A DNA stretch of 64,000 nt from Acetomicrobium hydrogeniformans (GCA_016841745.1 JAENYO010000001.1:308799-372798), one strand, 5' to 3'. Shown: positions 54,728 through 63,864, numbered from the stretch's first letter. The notes: generated from the sequence alone by a model not told the origin. Made by a program: numbers and translations.

Positions 54728-56035
54728 CTAGTCGTTGAAAACAGTCTGTTCAGTAACAGGTGTCTGAAGGGCCTTAAGAGCCTTCTCTACAAGGTGGCGG
54801 CGAATAGCCTTTTCTTCTTCGAATGGTTTCGTTGGATCCCCAAGGGGATGGGGAATGGCTATTGCAGGTACTATCCGGTTGGCTCCAACAGTAAGAGAAA
54901 TAGGAACGATAGTACATACATGGACAACAGGCAGTCCTGCTCTTTCAATTTCCTTAACCATCGTTGCACCGCAACGAGTACAGGTTCCTCAGGTGGAAGT
55001 CAGTATTACCGCATCGACTCCGTCTGCTTTAAGTTTATCAGCGATCGCGGCACCGAATTTTTTGGCGCTCGCCACTGCAGTTCCATTACCAACTGTAGTA
55101 TAGAACTTGTTATGGAGTTTCTTGAAAACTCCTTCTTTCTCCATTTCCCGCATAACATCAACAGGAAGAACGCGGTCCGGGTCATCATCGGCATAGGTCG
55201 CATCATAGCCACCATGAGCAGTACAGTGATCTGCTGAAGTGAGGTCATCATAACCCTCAATACTGTATTCACCATATTTGCTTGCACTTGATGCCTCAAT
55301 ATGATCGGGATTCCCCTTGGGGCAGATACCACCCGAAGTTACAATGGCAACAGTGGCATTTTTCATGTCTGTCACAGGGAGGTTGGGCTCAACCCTGTCA
55401 AAGACCGGCATGGGGTATTCTGTAACAAAAGGCTCACCCTTGAGTTTGCTGACGAACATATCAACGCATCTCTCAGCTGCAAGTTTTTCATAGAACTTGT
55501 TGATACGGATACCACGCTCGATGTAACCTTCCTCAGAAGGAAGACCTGTTTTTTCGCCTTTGAGCAGTTTGAGGAGCATTTTTGCCATGGCTGGAACGGC
55601 CTTACCCATTCCCCTGGCACTGTCGGGGGTTTCGATGATATACATGCTTTTTCTGTACATCTCCACCCCGGGATTCTCTGGATACATTCCGGAAACGACG
55701 GGTATACCAAGTTCTGTAGCTATTGCATCTCCCATTGCTCCACAGGCTGAACCGTACCTTCCGGCATTGAAGGCAGGGCCCAGAACAACTGCATCCGGGT
55801 TGTATTTTCTGATCATTTCAAGAACTTCTACAGCGGCTTTTTCTATATCAGTCGCAAAATAGGTATCACCGCATATAGCAGTTGCAACTATTTCAGCCTC
55901 ATCTCCGAGGGCATTATTCAGAGCCATTCCTGGCCCTACTACACCTTCTCTTATCTCGGGTTTATGATCGGCTTTTTCTTCTCCACCGATACCTGCAAAG
56001 AACTGATTTATATAATGAACGACACGGTAGGACAT
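54728..56035 (-). CDS. grdB: Glycine reductase component B, gamma subunit, selenocysteine-containing (one gene across UGA)
   Basis: A 435-aa GrdB read through TGA at 54989-54991 (codon 349). The residues around it are TST-U-GTCTRCGATM, the UxxCxxC motif of GrdB, and the protein continues for 86 residues with GANRIVPAIAIPHPLGDP. It binds glycine as a Schiff base with the GrdE pyruvoyl partner and transfers the carboxymethyl group to GrdA. The ATG at 56035 follows AGGAGGGG. A perfect 6-bp hairpin CGTTGC-GGT-GCAACG (54962-54976) begins 12 nt after the UGA and looks like the bacterial SECIS. Confidence 0.96.
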
Positions 56036-56059
56036 TGTTTCCCCTCCTTTCATTAAGGA

Positions 56060-56536
56060 TTAGAGAGAATACTTGCTAAACTCTTTCCTCATCGCTGCGA
56101 CCGCTGCACTCAAGGCTTCTGGATCGAGCACCATTTCCATCATGGAAATCTGCTCTTCCCAGGCTGCAGTATCCGCTTCTGCCCTTATCTCTTCCTCAAA
56201 AATATCATATACACAGAGTCCCAACTGGACTCCAGCCAATGGTCCTGCAAAGGTAGGATCCCCGTTTGCTACAGTTTCTGCGTAAATCTCAGCACCTTCT
56301 GCATCAGAAGATCCGAGTATTACTACAAGTTCTTCGGGGTTGTACTTTTCAGCAGCATCTTTGATCCTCTGCTGATTCTGCAGATCCATGGCTCCTGCTG
56401 CGGTTCAGACAAAGCATTCGGTAACGGAGAATATAACCTCGGCACCGCTATTCTGGAAAACCGATTCCATTGCAGGACCAGGGACCCCGTCACGTTCGCC
56501 AAGAAGAAGTAGTTTCTTTCCAGCCAACTTACCCAT
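56060..56536 (-). CDS. grdA: Glycine reductase component A, selenoprotein
   Basis: A 158-aa GrdA with Sec44 (TGA at 56405-56407) in the motif ECFV-U-TAAGAMDLQNQ, the expected CxxU with a following AGAMDL segment. It is the carrier that receives the carboxymethyl group from GrdB and is regenerated by thioredoxin. N-terminus reads MGKLAGKKLLLLGERDG. The ATG at 56536 has GGAGGTG upstream. Read without the UGA, only a 109-residue C-terminal fragment would be reported. Confidence 0.97.
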
Positions 56537-56580
56537 GCTTCGCACCTCCTTTATTAAAATGGGTTAGATTGTACAATCTG

Positions 56581-57867
56581 TTAAATGGTGTAAGCGCCAA
56601 GCTTTGTGAATCCAAGTTCGCATGTTGAACCAATGATAGCCTGAAGTTCAACTGTTATAGTTCCGTCAGAAGCCAGAGAACCGTCCCAGCCGCCAGCGAT
56701 GATATTAGCTTCATCGGGATATCCAAGTACTTTTTCCATAGGCGGAAGGGTAATAACCTCATTTGCATTACCGGCTGTTACACATGCATCACCTTCGGGA
56801 CAGGAGTCTGCAAGGGATTGACTGGCTCCATCCTGACCGGCATATTCATCCGTCAGGAGTGTAGTTTTCATACCGGCTCTTTCGGCTTTCCAGCAATTCA
56901 TAATGAGATCTGCGTCGGGATTCCCAAATCCCTCTTCGGAAATAAGAAGACCGTCAAGGCCCATCATGCTTGCCAGTTTGATGGAATATGAAGAACTCCT
57001 CTTCTTGTCTGCAAGAGTAACGTTTTCATTGGTAATGATACAGCCCACAAAATTAAAGTCCTTTCCATGATGTTCGTACATGGAATTGATTATAGGATTA
57101 TTAAGATGGACATAGGTATTGTTCTTGTCACAGGCGGAAACACAGTTACCTGAAACAATGGCCCCATCCATTACTTCGGTAGGACTGATAAGAGTTGGAA
57201 GACTCTTCTTGGCGTCTACACCGTATACCCATGTGTCATGAAGGAGTCCCTGGGACTGAAGCATATAAAGATAGGCTACCTTCGGAAGATCCGGATATGC
57301 GTGCATGGATTCCCTGAAAGAAAGGGTTTCATAGACATCCACCCTGTCAGGTTCACAATCTCTGCAACATTCAGCAAGGTATGCCGCAGTCTTCAGGCCG
57401 GCAAGTCTGCATGCAGCTTCGTGATCATGTTTTTCAAGATCCACTACGGGATCAAGAAGGAGAACAACGTTGTTCGTCTGTGAATAGGGACAGTAATCTG
57501 CTCCAGGCCCAGACATGTCGATAATGCCTTCCTGGAACCGTACGATCTTGCCTGTTGTTACGACCGCTGCTCCCTCAAGAACCAGGGTTTTACCTTCGCC
57601 AACGGTTTCAACATCGCTTACCATTCCCGGGAAGATACCTCCCTTGCCCTCGATCTTGCAACGGGGCTCAATGACATCCTTGACAGGAAGTATCCTGACA
57701 CTTTCTCCTGGCATGGCCAACTCAACATCAACCTTGGCAAGCCTTTCGTCTTCAGAAAGCATGGATACAAGTTCTTCCTTATTGACGAAAAGGACTCCGT
57801 CCCTGACTGCTGTCTTGTCACCCCATGCCAGCTTGCTAACTTTAACCTTATGGAGTTCAAGTTTCAA
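56581..57867 (-). CDS. grdE: Glycine reductase component B alpha/beta pro-subunit (pyruvoyl)
   Basis: A 428-aa pro-protein that is cleaved before Cys242 (SGN-CVSACDKN), leaving a pyruvoyl group. Opening MKLELHKVKV and GPGADYCPYSQTNN match GrdE. It provides the carbonyl group that binds glycine in component B with GrdB. Starts with a TTG at 57867, with AAAGGGGGG 8 nt upstream. Located between the thioredoxin and grdA genes. Confidence 0.96.
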   Translation of the reverse strand: MKLELHKVKVSKLAWGDKTAVRDGVLFVNKEELVSMLSEDERLAKVDVELAMPGESVRILPVKDVIEPRCKIEGKGGIFPGMVSDVETVGEGKTLVLEGAAVVTTGKIVRFQEGIIDMSGPGADYCPYSQTNNVVLLLDPVVDLEKHDHEAACRLAGLKTAAYLAECCRDCEPDRVDVYETLSFRESMHAYPDLPKVAYLYMLQSQGLLHDTWVYGVDAKKSLPTLISPTEVMDGAIVSGNCVSACDKNNTYVHLNNPIINSMYEHHGKDFNFVGCIITNENVTLADKKRSSSYSIKLASMMGLDGLLISEEGFGNPDADLIMNCWKAERAGMKTTLLTDEYAGQDGASQSLADSCPEGDACVTAGNANEVITLPPMEKVLGYPDEANIIAGGWDGSLASDGTITVELQAIIGSTCELGFTKLGAYTI

Positions 57868-57899
57868 AGAGATTCCCCCCTTTGGATTGAGTTCAACTA

Positions 57900-58217
57900 T
57901 TAAAGCATCTCTTCGATCTTAGCCTTAATATTCTCTGCGGAAGCATCACCACCGCCCAGTCTTGCCACTTCTTCGCCACCTTTAAAAAACAGGATACCCG
58001 GGAGTCCCATAACCCTGTTTGCGATGGCAACTCGTCTATTGCCGCTTACGTTTACCTTGGTAAACTTGACCTTGCCTTCGTACTCCTTTTCCATAGCCTC
58101 CACATGGGGCATAAGAGCAAGGCAGGGACCACACTGAGGACCCCAGAAGTCAACAATAACGGGAAGTTCACTTTCCTTTACCTCTGCATCAAAGGTTTCC
58201 TTGGTAAGTTCTATCAT
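57900..58217 (-). CDS. trxA: Thioredoxin of the glycine reductase system
   Basis: A 105-aa thioredoxin with active-site WGPQCGPC (Cys29/Cys32), cis-Pro GLPGILFF. It reduces the oxidised GrdA after each turnover. In Grd operons the thioredoxin reductase is often adjacent, but none is seen here. SD AGGAGG precedes the ATG. Second gene after grdX. Confidence 0.95.
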   Translation of the reverse strand: MIELTKETFDAEVKESELPVIVDFWGPQCGPCLALMPHVEAMEKEYEGKVKFTKVNVSGNRRVAIANRVMGLPGILFFKGGEEVARLGGGDASAENIKAKIEEML

Positions 58218-58272
58218 CTAGTTCACCTCCTTTGCTTTAAAACTGTCTTTGTCCAGTTATGGCCGGACAGGC

Positions 58273-58683
58273 TCAAACACCCTTTTCGGAGAAAATATCA
58301 TACTGCAGGAGGGTCTGCTTCATAAGTTCCATATCCATAAAGGCATAATCCTCTTCGGTTGCAGGGGGCAGGACCCCCCTCAGCAGAAGTCTGTCAAGGC
58401 ATGAACGGTACACTGACAGGGCATGTTCAATCAGTGTGAGAGAATACTCATCTACTCTGGAGTAATCATTATCTGACTTGAGAGAAAGGATGGCCGAACG
58501 GAAAGGCTGCTGGTAGGGCCGGAGATTACCATATAATGGATGGGATAGTAACTTACATCCACCATGGACCATATCCCTGACTTTTACAAGAACATCCCAC
58601 GAACTTCCATCAATAAAATCTATGGAAGTAACATTTGAAAGGTATCTGGGGTTATTAGTCACAAGAACTACACGACCTGACAT
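58273..58683 (-). CDS. grdX: GrdX family protein
   Basis: A 136-aa first gene of the glycine reductase operon. It matches GrdX by its position and opening VVLVTNNPRYLSN. No enzymatic motif is known; its role in the operon (Sec insertion or regulation has been suggested) is unproven. The ATG at 58683 has GGAGGCG 7 nt upstream; a longer frame from 58758 would overlap the aptamer leader and is rejected. Confidence 0.88.
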   Translation of the reverse strand: MSGRVVLVTNNPRYLSNVTSIDFIDGSSWDVLVKVRDMVHGGCKLLSHPLYGNLRPYQQPFRSAILSLKSDNDYSRVDEYSLTLIEHALSVYRSCLDRLLLRGVLPPATEEDYAFMDMELMKQTLLQYDIFSEKGV

Positions 58684-58769
58684 GGAAACGCCTCCAATAA
58701 CGAAAACGATACCAATCTCTGTCGTATAGCCCGTGGAAGGAATTATTACATGAACCACTTATGGCTAGG

Positions 58770-58905
58770 TTTTCAGAGATCCGTCCAGCCGCAATCCCTT
58801 TGCCTGAGAGTTTCAGTACACTGCTAGGCGTACCTTGCCCCTTCGGCGCCCCTGCTCTTTCGAGAGGATGATAATGGGGTCTCTCTTGCGACCTTCACCC
58901 GGAGC
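58770..58905 (-). ncRNA. Glycine riboswitch (gcvT class) upstream of grdX
   Basis: On the minus strand the leader contains GAGAGACC (from about 58894), GGCGCCGAAGGGGCAAGG (58850 region), then AAACTCTCAGGCAAAGGG and GGCTGGACGGATCTCTG. These are the conserved core blocks of the glycine aptamer: GCGCCGAAGGxGCAA, ACTCTCAGGCAAA and the closing pair with GAGAGA. Only one aptamer could be recognised. It lies between the operon promoter and grdX, so it most likely switches the whole grd operon on when glycine is plentiful. No terminator stem follows, which suggests translational control at the grdX start. Confidence 0.93.
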
Positions 58906-58915
58906 GTACGGGTAG

Positions 58916-58943
58916 ATTTTACACTATGTCGCGACATAGTCAA
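58916..58943 (-). promoter_or_regulatory. grd operon promoter with perfect 18-bp palindromic operator in the spacer
   Basis: Minus-strand -35 TTGACT (58938-58943) and -10 TAAAAT (58916-58921) are 16 nt apart. The perfect palindrome ACTATGTCGCGACATAGT (58923-58940) covers the spacer and overlaps the -35 by three bases. Such placement is typical of a repressor operator for a dimeric transcription factor. Transcription would start around 58908, just before the glycine aptamer. Confidence 0.75.
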
Positions 58944-58991
58944 GACAAGTGTGAAGAAAAAAACTATTATCGGTTAATGTATCCAAATACA

Positions 58992-59019
58992 ACAAAAAAG
59001 GCGGGGAAACCCCGCCTTT
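58992..59019 (-). terminator. Terminator after NSS transporter gene
   Basis: Stem AAAGGCGGGG/CCCCGCCTTT (58997-59006 with 59010-59019), then TTTTTTGTTG on the minus strand, 14 nt after the stop codon. Confidence 0.9.
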
Positions 59020-59033
59020 AATTTAATCTCTGA

Positions 59034-60371
59034 TTACCACTTAAGACCTTTAAGGAATATCCAGGCAATGGCTAAGGGTGCCACTACTCTGCATATCCAG
59101 AGCCAGGGACCCATAAGACCAAAGGGAATGGTACCTTCATTGGTAATTTCTTTCTTGGCACCATCGGTCCAGACCCAGCCTACAAAGAGGGCTATGAAAA
59201 GTCCGCCCAGTGGCAGAAGGATATTTGAAGCAAGGAAATCCGCCGCATCAAGGAAGTCCTTGCCTGCAATCTTGAGGCCTCCGCCGAGGGAAATGGCGGA
59301 AGGAACACCAAGGGCAAAGATAACCAACCCCATGACCCATGCAGCTTTTGCCCTGGACCAGTTCATCTCGTCAATGAAGTAAGCGCATACAACCTCAAGA
59401 AGAGATATGGATGAAGTGATGGCCGCCACCAGGAGAAGAAGGAAGAAAAGAGCTGACCACATTGCTCCACCTGGCATCTGGGCAAAGACGTTTGGCAGGG
59501 TGATGAAGGTAAGTCCGGGACCTGCGCCGGGTTCAAGACCAAAGGCAAAAACAGCCGGGAATATTACAAGACCTGCAAGGAAAGCTACGGCCGTATCAAG
59601 GAAACAGACCTGTGCTGCAGCACCGGGAATACTCGTCTCTTTGGGAAGATAACTGCCGTAGGTCACCATACATCCCATACCAAGGGACAGGGAGAAGAAA
59701 GCCTGTCCAAGGGCTGCCAGAAACACTCCGCCATTGAGCTTCGAAAAGTCGGGCTTAAGGTAGAAAGCAAGCCCCTTGCCTGCACCGGGAAGGGTAACAG
59801 ACCTTACTATCAGGATCAAAAGAAGTATGAAGAGTCCAGGCATAAGAACTTTACAGTACTTCTCTATTCCTTCTCCAATACCTTTGTAGACTATCCAGAT
59901 GGTTACAAGCATGAAAATAAGCTGATAGATGATAACCTGAGGAGCATTAGTGATAAAACCACCGAAGAGATCCCCAGCAGTTCCAGCTGCTCCAGCCGCC
60001 ATGAGACCAGTAAAGGATGCCAGAATATATTTTATGCACCATCCGCCTATGACACCATAAAAGGAAAGGATTATGAAACCAGCAGCTATTCCCATCCATC
60101 CTACAAGTACCCATGGACCACCTTTAAGCTTGGCAAAGGATCCAACCGCATTGAGCTCTGCCTTACGGCCGATAACGATCTCTGCCATCATTACAGCGTA
60201 ACCGATGACAAAAACGAGTGCGACATACATGATTACAAAGGCCGCACCACCATTCTGACCGGTAATATAGGGGAACTTCCATATATTACCAAGTCCTACA
60301 GCTGAACCAGCTGCCGCCATTATAAAACCGAGTTTACTACCCCATTGTTCTCTTTCTACACCATTACTCAT
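59034..60371 (-). CDS. Sodium-dependent NSS-family amino-acid transporter
   Basis: A 445-aa symporter with about 11 hydrophobic segments. N-terminal signature WGSKLGFIMAAAGSAVGLGN and IWKFPYITGQNGG is that of the LeuT/NSS fold, including the unwound TM1 region. Imports amino acids with sodium; the ligand is not assignable. SD AGGAGGGG lies upstream of ATG. It ends just upstream of the grd promoter. Confidence 0.95.
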   Translation of the reverse strand: MSNGVEREQWGSKLGFIMAAAGSAVGLGNIWKFPYITGQNGGAAFVIMYVALVFVIGYAVMMAEIVIGRKAELNAVGSFAKLKGGPWVLVGWMGIAAGFIILSFYGVIGGWCIKYILASFTGLMAAGAAGTAGDLFGGFITNAPQVIIYQLIFMLVTIWIVYKGIGEGIEKYCKVLMPGLFILLLILIVRSVTLPGAGKGLAFYLKPDFSKLNGGVFLAALGQAFFSLSLGMGCMVTYGSYLPKETSIPGAAAQVCFLDTAVAFLAGLVIFPAVFAFGLEPGAGPGLTFITLPNVFAQMPGGAMWSALFFLLLLVAAITSSISLLEVVCAYFIDEMNWSRAKAAWVMGLVIFALGVPSAISLGGGLKIAGKDFLDAADFLASNILLPLGGLFIALFVGWVWTDGAKKEITNEGTIPFGLMGPWLWICRVVAPLAIAWIFLKGLKW

Positions 60372-60723
60372 TTTCCCAAAACCCCTCCTTTTGGCCTAAA
60401 TGATGAAGCTCAACAACCATACGACAAAAAAACGACAAATCCCCCCTGCTTATTTGCACCTCCTTTGATTAATTGTATTACTGAACAATGAACTCTTAAA
60501 GACCCGAAAAAGGGTCATGGTAAGAAACAAATGAAAAGGTTTAAACATCCATTGAGAATACTCAGAAAACATTATACAACATCTCAATGTATTCTTTTAT
60601 AAAATAATTGAAAAAGACCATTTTTTCAACAAGAAGTTTTATTCAGAAGATTTAAAGACATCCTGACCTTGTTTGTTTTATTAATGATATGGGTTAGAAT
60701 ATCCTCCGAAAGGTGGAATGTTC
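60372..60723. other. Divergent intergenic region between NSS transporter and hypC
   Basis: A 352-bp A+T-rich region with no gene. It holds a small GACCC/GGGTC hairpin (60501-60516) and an 8-bp inverted repeat CATTGAGA/TCTCAATG (60550-60557 with 60582-60589) that could be an operator. Promoter hexamers could not be assigned with confidence; TAGAAT near 60695 may be a -10 box for hypC. Confidence 0.4.
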
Positions 60724-60963
60724 ATGTGTCTAGCCATACCGCACAAGATCATTGAAATAATTGATGCAAAAAGGGCCTATGCTTCTGCAGGAAAAATCAG
60801 GACCGAAGTCAGGACAGACCTTATGGAAGAACTTAAAGTGGGAGACCCTGTCCTTGTCCATGCCGGTTTTGTAATAGAAAAACTCGAACCGGAAGAATCT
60901 GAGGAGCTGAATTCTCTCTGGGACGAGATCCGGAAACTGGCAGGAGAGAATGACCTTGTCTGA
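60724..60963 (+). CDS. hypC: Hydrogenase maturation chaperone HypC
   Basis: A 79-aa HypC/HypG. It begins MCLAIPHKI with the essential Cys2, and contains VGDPVLVHAGFVIEKL. The ATG at 60724 puts Cys at position 2; one at 60718 would add two residues and is less likely. It carries Fe(CN)2CO with HypD for [NiFe]-hydrogenase assembly. First gene of hypCDE. Confidence 0.95.
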   Translation: MCLAIPHKIIEIIDAKRAYASAGKIRTEVRTDLMEELKVGDPVLVHAGFVIEKLEPEESEELNSLWDEIRKLAGENDLV

Positions 60964-62053
60964 GTCAGAAAGATCGAAAAGGGTAGATCTGCTCCTTAAG
61001 GCCCTTAACAGACTGGCCGTAAGGCCCATGACCGTTATGGAGGTTTGCGGAACCCACACCGTTTCCGTTTTCCGCAATGGTATCCGTTCCCTTATTCCGA
61101 AAAACATACGACTGCTTTCAGGACCTGGATGTCCTGTCTGTGTAACCGACCAGGGTGACCTAGATGCAATTATAAGCCTTTCAGAAGAACCCGATGTCAT
61201 AATAGCTACCTATGGTGATATGATGCGAGTTCCGGGCACCTTCAGTTCCCTTGCAAAAAAGAAGGGGGAAGGCTCGGATATAAGAGTTATTACAACAGCG
61301 ACAAGCTGTCTTGATCTGGCCAGAGAAAATCTTTCAAAAGAGGTAGTATTCCTGGCTATTGGCTTTGAAACAACATCCCCTGCAACAGCCTCCATGCTTA
61401 TGGAAGCAAAGGAAACAGGGATCACCAATTTATCCATTACATGTTTCCACAAGAGAACGCCCCCTGTTCTTGAACAGCTGGCCATGGATGAAGAACTGAA
61501 AATAGACGCTTTTCTGCTGCCTGGACATGTCAGTGTGATACTGGGATACGAACCTTACAGTTTTCTTGCTGATCACTATGGCATCGCCTGCACCATTGCC
61601 GGCTTTGAGGCTGAAGATATCCTTCTTGGACTGGTGGATCTTGCCTCACAGGTTGCCAGAAGAAACCCGCACCTGGATTCCACGTACCAGAGGGCAGTTC
61701 GTCCATCAGGTAATGTGGTTGCCCAGAAACTTCTGGAAACGGTTTTTGAGTACGGTAATGCATGCTGGAGGGGAATTGGAGAAATCCCGAATTCCGGTCT
61801 TCGTCTCAGGGAACCCTTCAGAAATTACGATGCCCTGGAAAGATTTAATTTCAAGATAGAGAAAATCCTGCCGCCTGAAGGATGTCTCTGCGGAGAAGTA
61901 CTCTCCGGGAAAATAATTCCCCCTGAATGTCCCCTTTTTGCAGAAAGCTGCACACCTGTAACACCTGTAGGACCCTGTATGGTGTCCGGAGAAGGAACCT
62001 GTTCCGCATATTACAAGTTCACCAGAGGGGGTACTATATCATGGGAAAATTGA
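60950..62053 (+). CDS. hypD: Hydrogenase maturation protein HypD
   Basis: A 367-aa HypD with VMEVCGTHTVSVFRNGIRSL, LSGPGCPVCVT, IGFETTSPATA, and the C-terminal FeS cysteines (EGCLCGEVLSGKIIPPECPLF with later CTPV and GPCMVSGEGTCSAYY). It assembles the Fe(CN)2CO unit with HypC. ATG at 60950 overlaps hypC by 14 nt; a TTG at 60956 is an alternative start. Confidence 0.96.
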   Translation: MTLSESERSKRVDLLLKALNRLAVRPMTVMEVCGTHTVSVFRNGIRSLIPKNIRLLSGPGCPVCVTDQGDLDAIISLSEEPDVIIATYGDMMRVPGTFSSLAKKKGEGSDIRVITTATSCLDLARENLSKEVVFLAIGFETTSPATASMLMEAKETGITNLSITCFHKRTPPVLEQLAMDEELKIDAFLLPGHVSVILGYEPYSFLADHYGIACTIAGFEAEDILLGLVDLASQVARRNPHLDSTYQRAVRPSGNVVAQKLLETVFEYGNACWRGIGEIPNSGLRLREPFRNYDALERFNFKIEKILPPEGCLCGEVLSGKIIPPECPLFAESCTPVTPVGPCMVSGEGTCSAYYKFTRGGTISWEN

Positions 62054-63030
62054 CCCTTGGACACGGAAGCGGCGGGAGACTGACCCAGGAGCTAATTACA
62101 GAGATCACAAACATATTTCCTGACAAGGCAAAACTGTCAGAACTTGAGGATTGTGCATTTATTGGAAACGGTTACGCTGTAACCATTGATTGCTTTACTG
62201 TTACCCCCAGAACTTTTCCAGGGGGGGACATTGGAGAGCTTGCAATTTGCGGAAGTGCCAATGATCTTGCAGTAAGAGGAGTCAGACCTGAATTTATCTC
62301 GCTGAGCATCGTTATCGAAGAAGGCTTCGAACTTGAAGAACTGAAATTATACATGAAAAGCGCAGCTGCCATATGTTCCGACCTTGGGATCAAGCTGGCT
62401 TCGGGCGACACCAAGGTCGTTCCAATGGGAGCCGTAGACGGGATTTTCTTAACCACCTGTGCCATAGGAAGGTCTGAATTGAATCTTCCACTTGGCATGA
62501 CAAATCTTCAACCGGGAGACGGCATTCTGGTAAGCACTTCCATTGGAAGACACGGTGCGGCAATTGGAGCATCCCGTTTTGAACTTGAAGCAGAAGGGCT
62601 GAAAAGTGACTGCACCCCCTTATGGCCAGCATTGAAAGATATTCTTGACCTGGAAGGCCTTAGATCCATGAGGGACTGTACCCGTGGAGGACTCGGTACA
62701 GTCATGTGCGAATGGGCAGAAGGCAGGAACATTGGAATAGAAATGGAAGAAGCGAAAATCCCCATCCAGGAAGAAGTTGCTTCTGTTTGTGACATTCTTG
62801 GATTTGACCCTCTCTATCTGGCCTGCGAGGGATGTGCCGCCATCGCAGTATCACCTGACCAGGAAGAAGAAGCCCTTCAAAGACTCAGAAAACATGAAAT
62901 ATGCAAAGAAGCTGCACTTATTGGAAGGGTTGTTGATTCCCATAAAGGCCTGGTGGGGCTCAGGACATCCATAGGCGGAATGAGAGTGGTGGATATGCCG
63001 GTTGGAGAGATGTTGCCCAGGATTTGTTGA
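62041..63030 (+). CDS. hypE: Hydrogenase maturation protein HypE
   Basis: A 329-aa HypE that dehydrates its C-terminal thiocarboxamide to a thiocyanate, the source of cyanide ligands. Opens MGKLTLGHGSGGRL and ends with the essential PRIC cysteine. ATP-binding CGSANDLAVRG and MRDCTRGGLGTVMCE are present. The start at 62041 overlaps the hypD end by 13 nt. HypF, HypA, HypB and the hydrogenase are not in the window. Confidence 0.97.
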   Translation: MGKLTLGHGSGGRLTQELITEITNIFPDKAKLSELEDCAFIGNGYAVTIDCFTVTPRTFPGGDIGELAICGSANDLAVRGVRPEFISLSIVIEEGFELEELKLYMKSAAAICSDLGIKLASGDTKVVPMGAVDGIFLTTCAIGRSELNLPLGMTNLQPGDGILVSTSIGRHGAAIGASRFELEAEGLKSDCTPLWPALKDILDLEGLRSMRDCTRGGLGTVMCEWAEGRNIGIEMEEAKIPIQEEVASVCDILGFDPLYLACEGCAAIAVSPDQEEEALQRLRKHEICKEAALIGRVVDSHKGLVGLRTSIGGMRVVDMPVGEMLPRIC

Positions 63031-63044
63031 GGAAACCAGCCCGA

Positions 63045-63075
63045 ATAAAAAGAAGCCGCCCCGTGGGGCGGCTTC
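63045..63075 (-). terminator. Terminator after ymdB
   Basis: Stem GAAGCCGCCCC/GGGGCGGCTTC (63052-63062 with 63065-63075) followed by TTTTTATTC on the minus strand. It lies between the convergent hypE and ymdB genes and can also slow plus-strand transcription. Confidence 0.88.
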
Positions 63076-63078
63076 AGA

Positions 63079-63852
63079 CTATTTGGGAACTGAGATTCTT
63101 TTTATACTAACAGCCTTACAACTTTCTTCATCGATGTCTACTAACACCGCGCAAAGCCTGAGATCATCTTCAGCAACCTCAAAACGGGTAGGCATTCCAG
63201 TAAGAAAACGGGGAATCACCGAATCCAGAGACATTCCGATAGCACTACGATGGGGTCCGGTCATTCCGACATCAGTGATGTATGCGGTCCCTTCGGGGAG
63301 GATCTCTTCGTCGGCAGTCTGAACATGCGTATGGGTTCCCAGGAAAGCTGAAACCCTCCCATCCAGGTAAAATCCAAGAACCCTCTTTTCCGAGGTGGCT
63401 TCTGCATGAAAATCCACCAGTACAGGGATATCTTTCACTTCATCAAGGATCTCATCGGCTTTTCTGAAAGGACAATCCAGTGGAGGCATGAAAACCCGCC
63501 CCTGCAGATTGAGAACCCCAAGGGTCTTGCCTTTTTTTTCAAACACCCTGAAGCCACTTCCAGGACAGGAAGGAGGGTAATTCGCCGGTCTAAGGAGATT
63601 AGGTTCTTCATCAATCAAATGTATAAAATCCTTTTTGTCCCATATATGGTTGCCAGAGGTCATAAGATCTATACCGAGTGAAAAAAGCTCATTCATCACC
63701 TTTTCAGTGAGGCCCTTGCCTCCTGCGGCATTCTCGCAGTTGGCTATGATAAAATCGAATCCTCCGTATTCCTGCTTCAGAACAGGAAGGAGCCTGGCAG
63801 TTATCTTTCTGCCAGGCCCTCCTATGATATCTCCGATAAAAAGAACCTTCAT
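63079..63852 (-). CDS. ymdB: YmdB-family metallophosphoesterase
   Basis: A 257-aa metallophosphoesterase of the YmdB/TIGR00282 family. Opens MKVLFIGDIIGGPGR, has ANCENAAGGKGLT, TSGNHIWDKKD, VDFHAEATSEKR and GTHTHVQTADE. In Bacillus it hydrolyses cyclic nucleotides in vitro and works with RNase Y. Located directly downstream of rny, as in many bacteria. ATG at 63852. Confidence 0.94.
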   Translation of the reverse strand: MKVLFIGDIIGGPGRKITARLLPVLKQEYGGFDFIIANCENAAGGKGLTEKVMNELFSLGIDLMTSGNHIWDKKDFIHLIDEEPNLLRPANYPPSCPGSGFRVFEKKGKTLGVLNLQGRVFMPPLDCPFRKADEILDEVKDIPVLVDFHAEATSEKRVLGFYLDGRVSAFLGTHTHVQTADEEILPEGTAYITDVGMTGPHRSAIGMSLDSVIPRFLTGMPTRFEVAEDDLRLCAVLVDIDEESCKAVSIKRISVPK

Positions 63853-63864
63853 AACATATTACTC

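Noticed and set aside
54728-54961. Separate small gene (C-terminal fragment after grdB)
   Set aside because: It continues in frame from the upstream grdB region across TGA, and the junction forms UGTCTRC, the known Sec motif of GrdB. A separate gene or frameshift is not needed.
56060-56389. 109-aa separate protein
   Set aside because: It is the part of GrdA after selenocysteine 44. The upstream ATG at 56536 gives the full-length 158-aa protein.
58923-58940. The 18-bp palindrome as a transcription terminator
   Set aside because: It lies inside the promoter spacer, has no loop and no U-tract, and precedes the transcription start.
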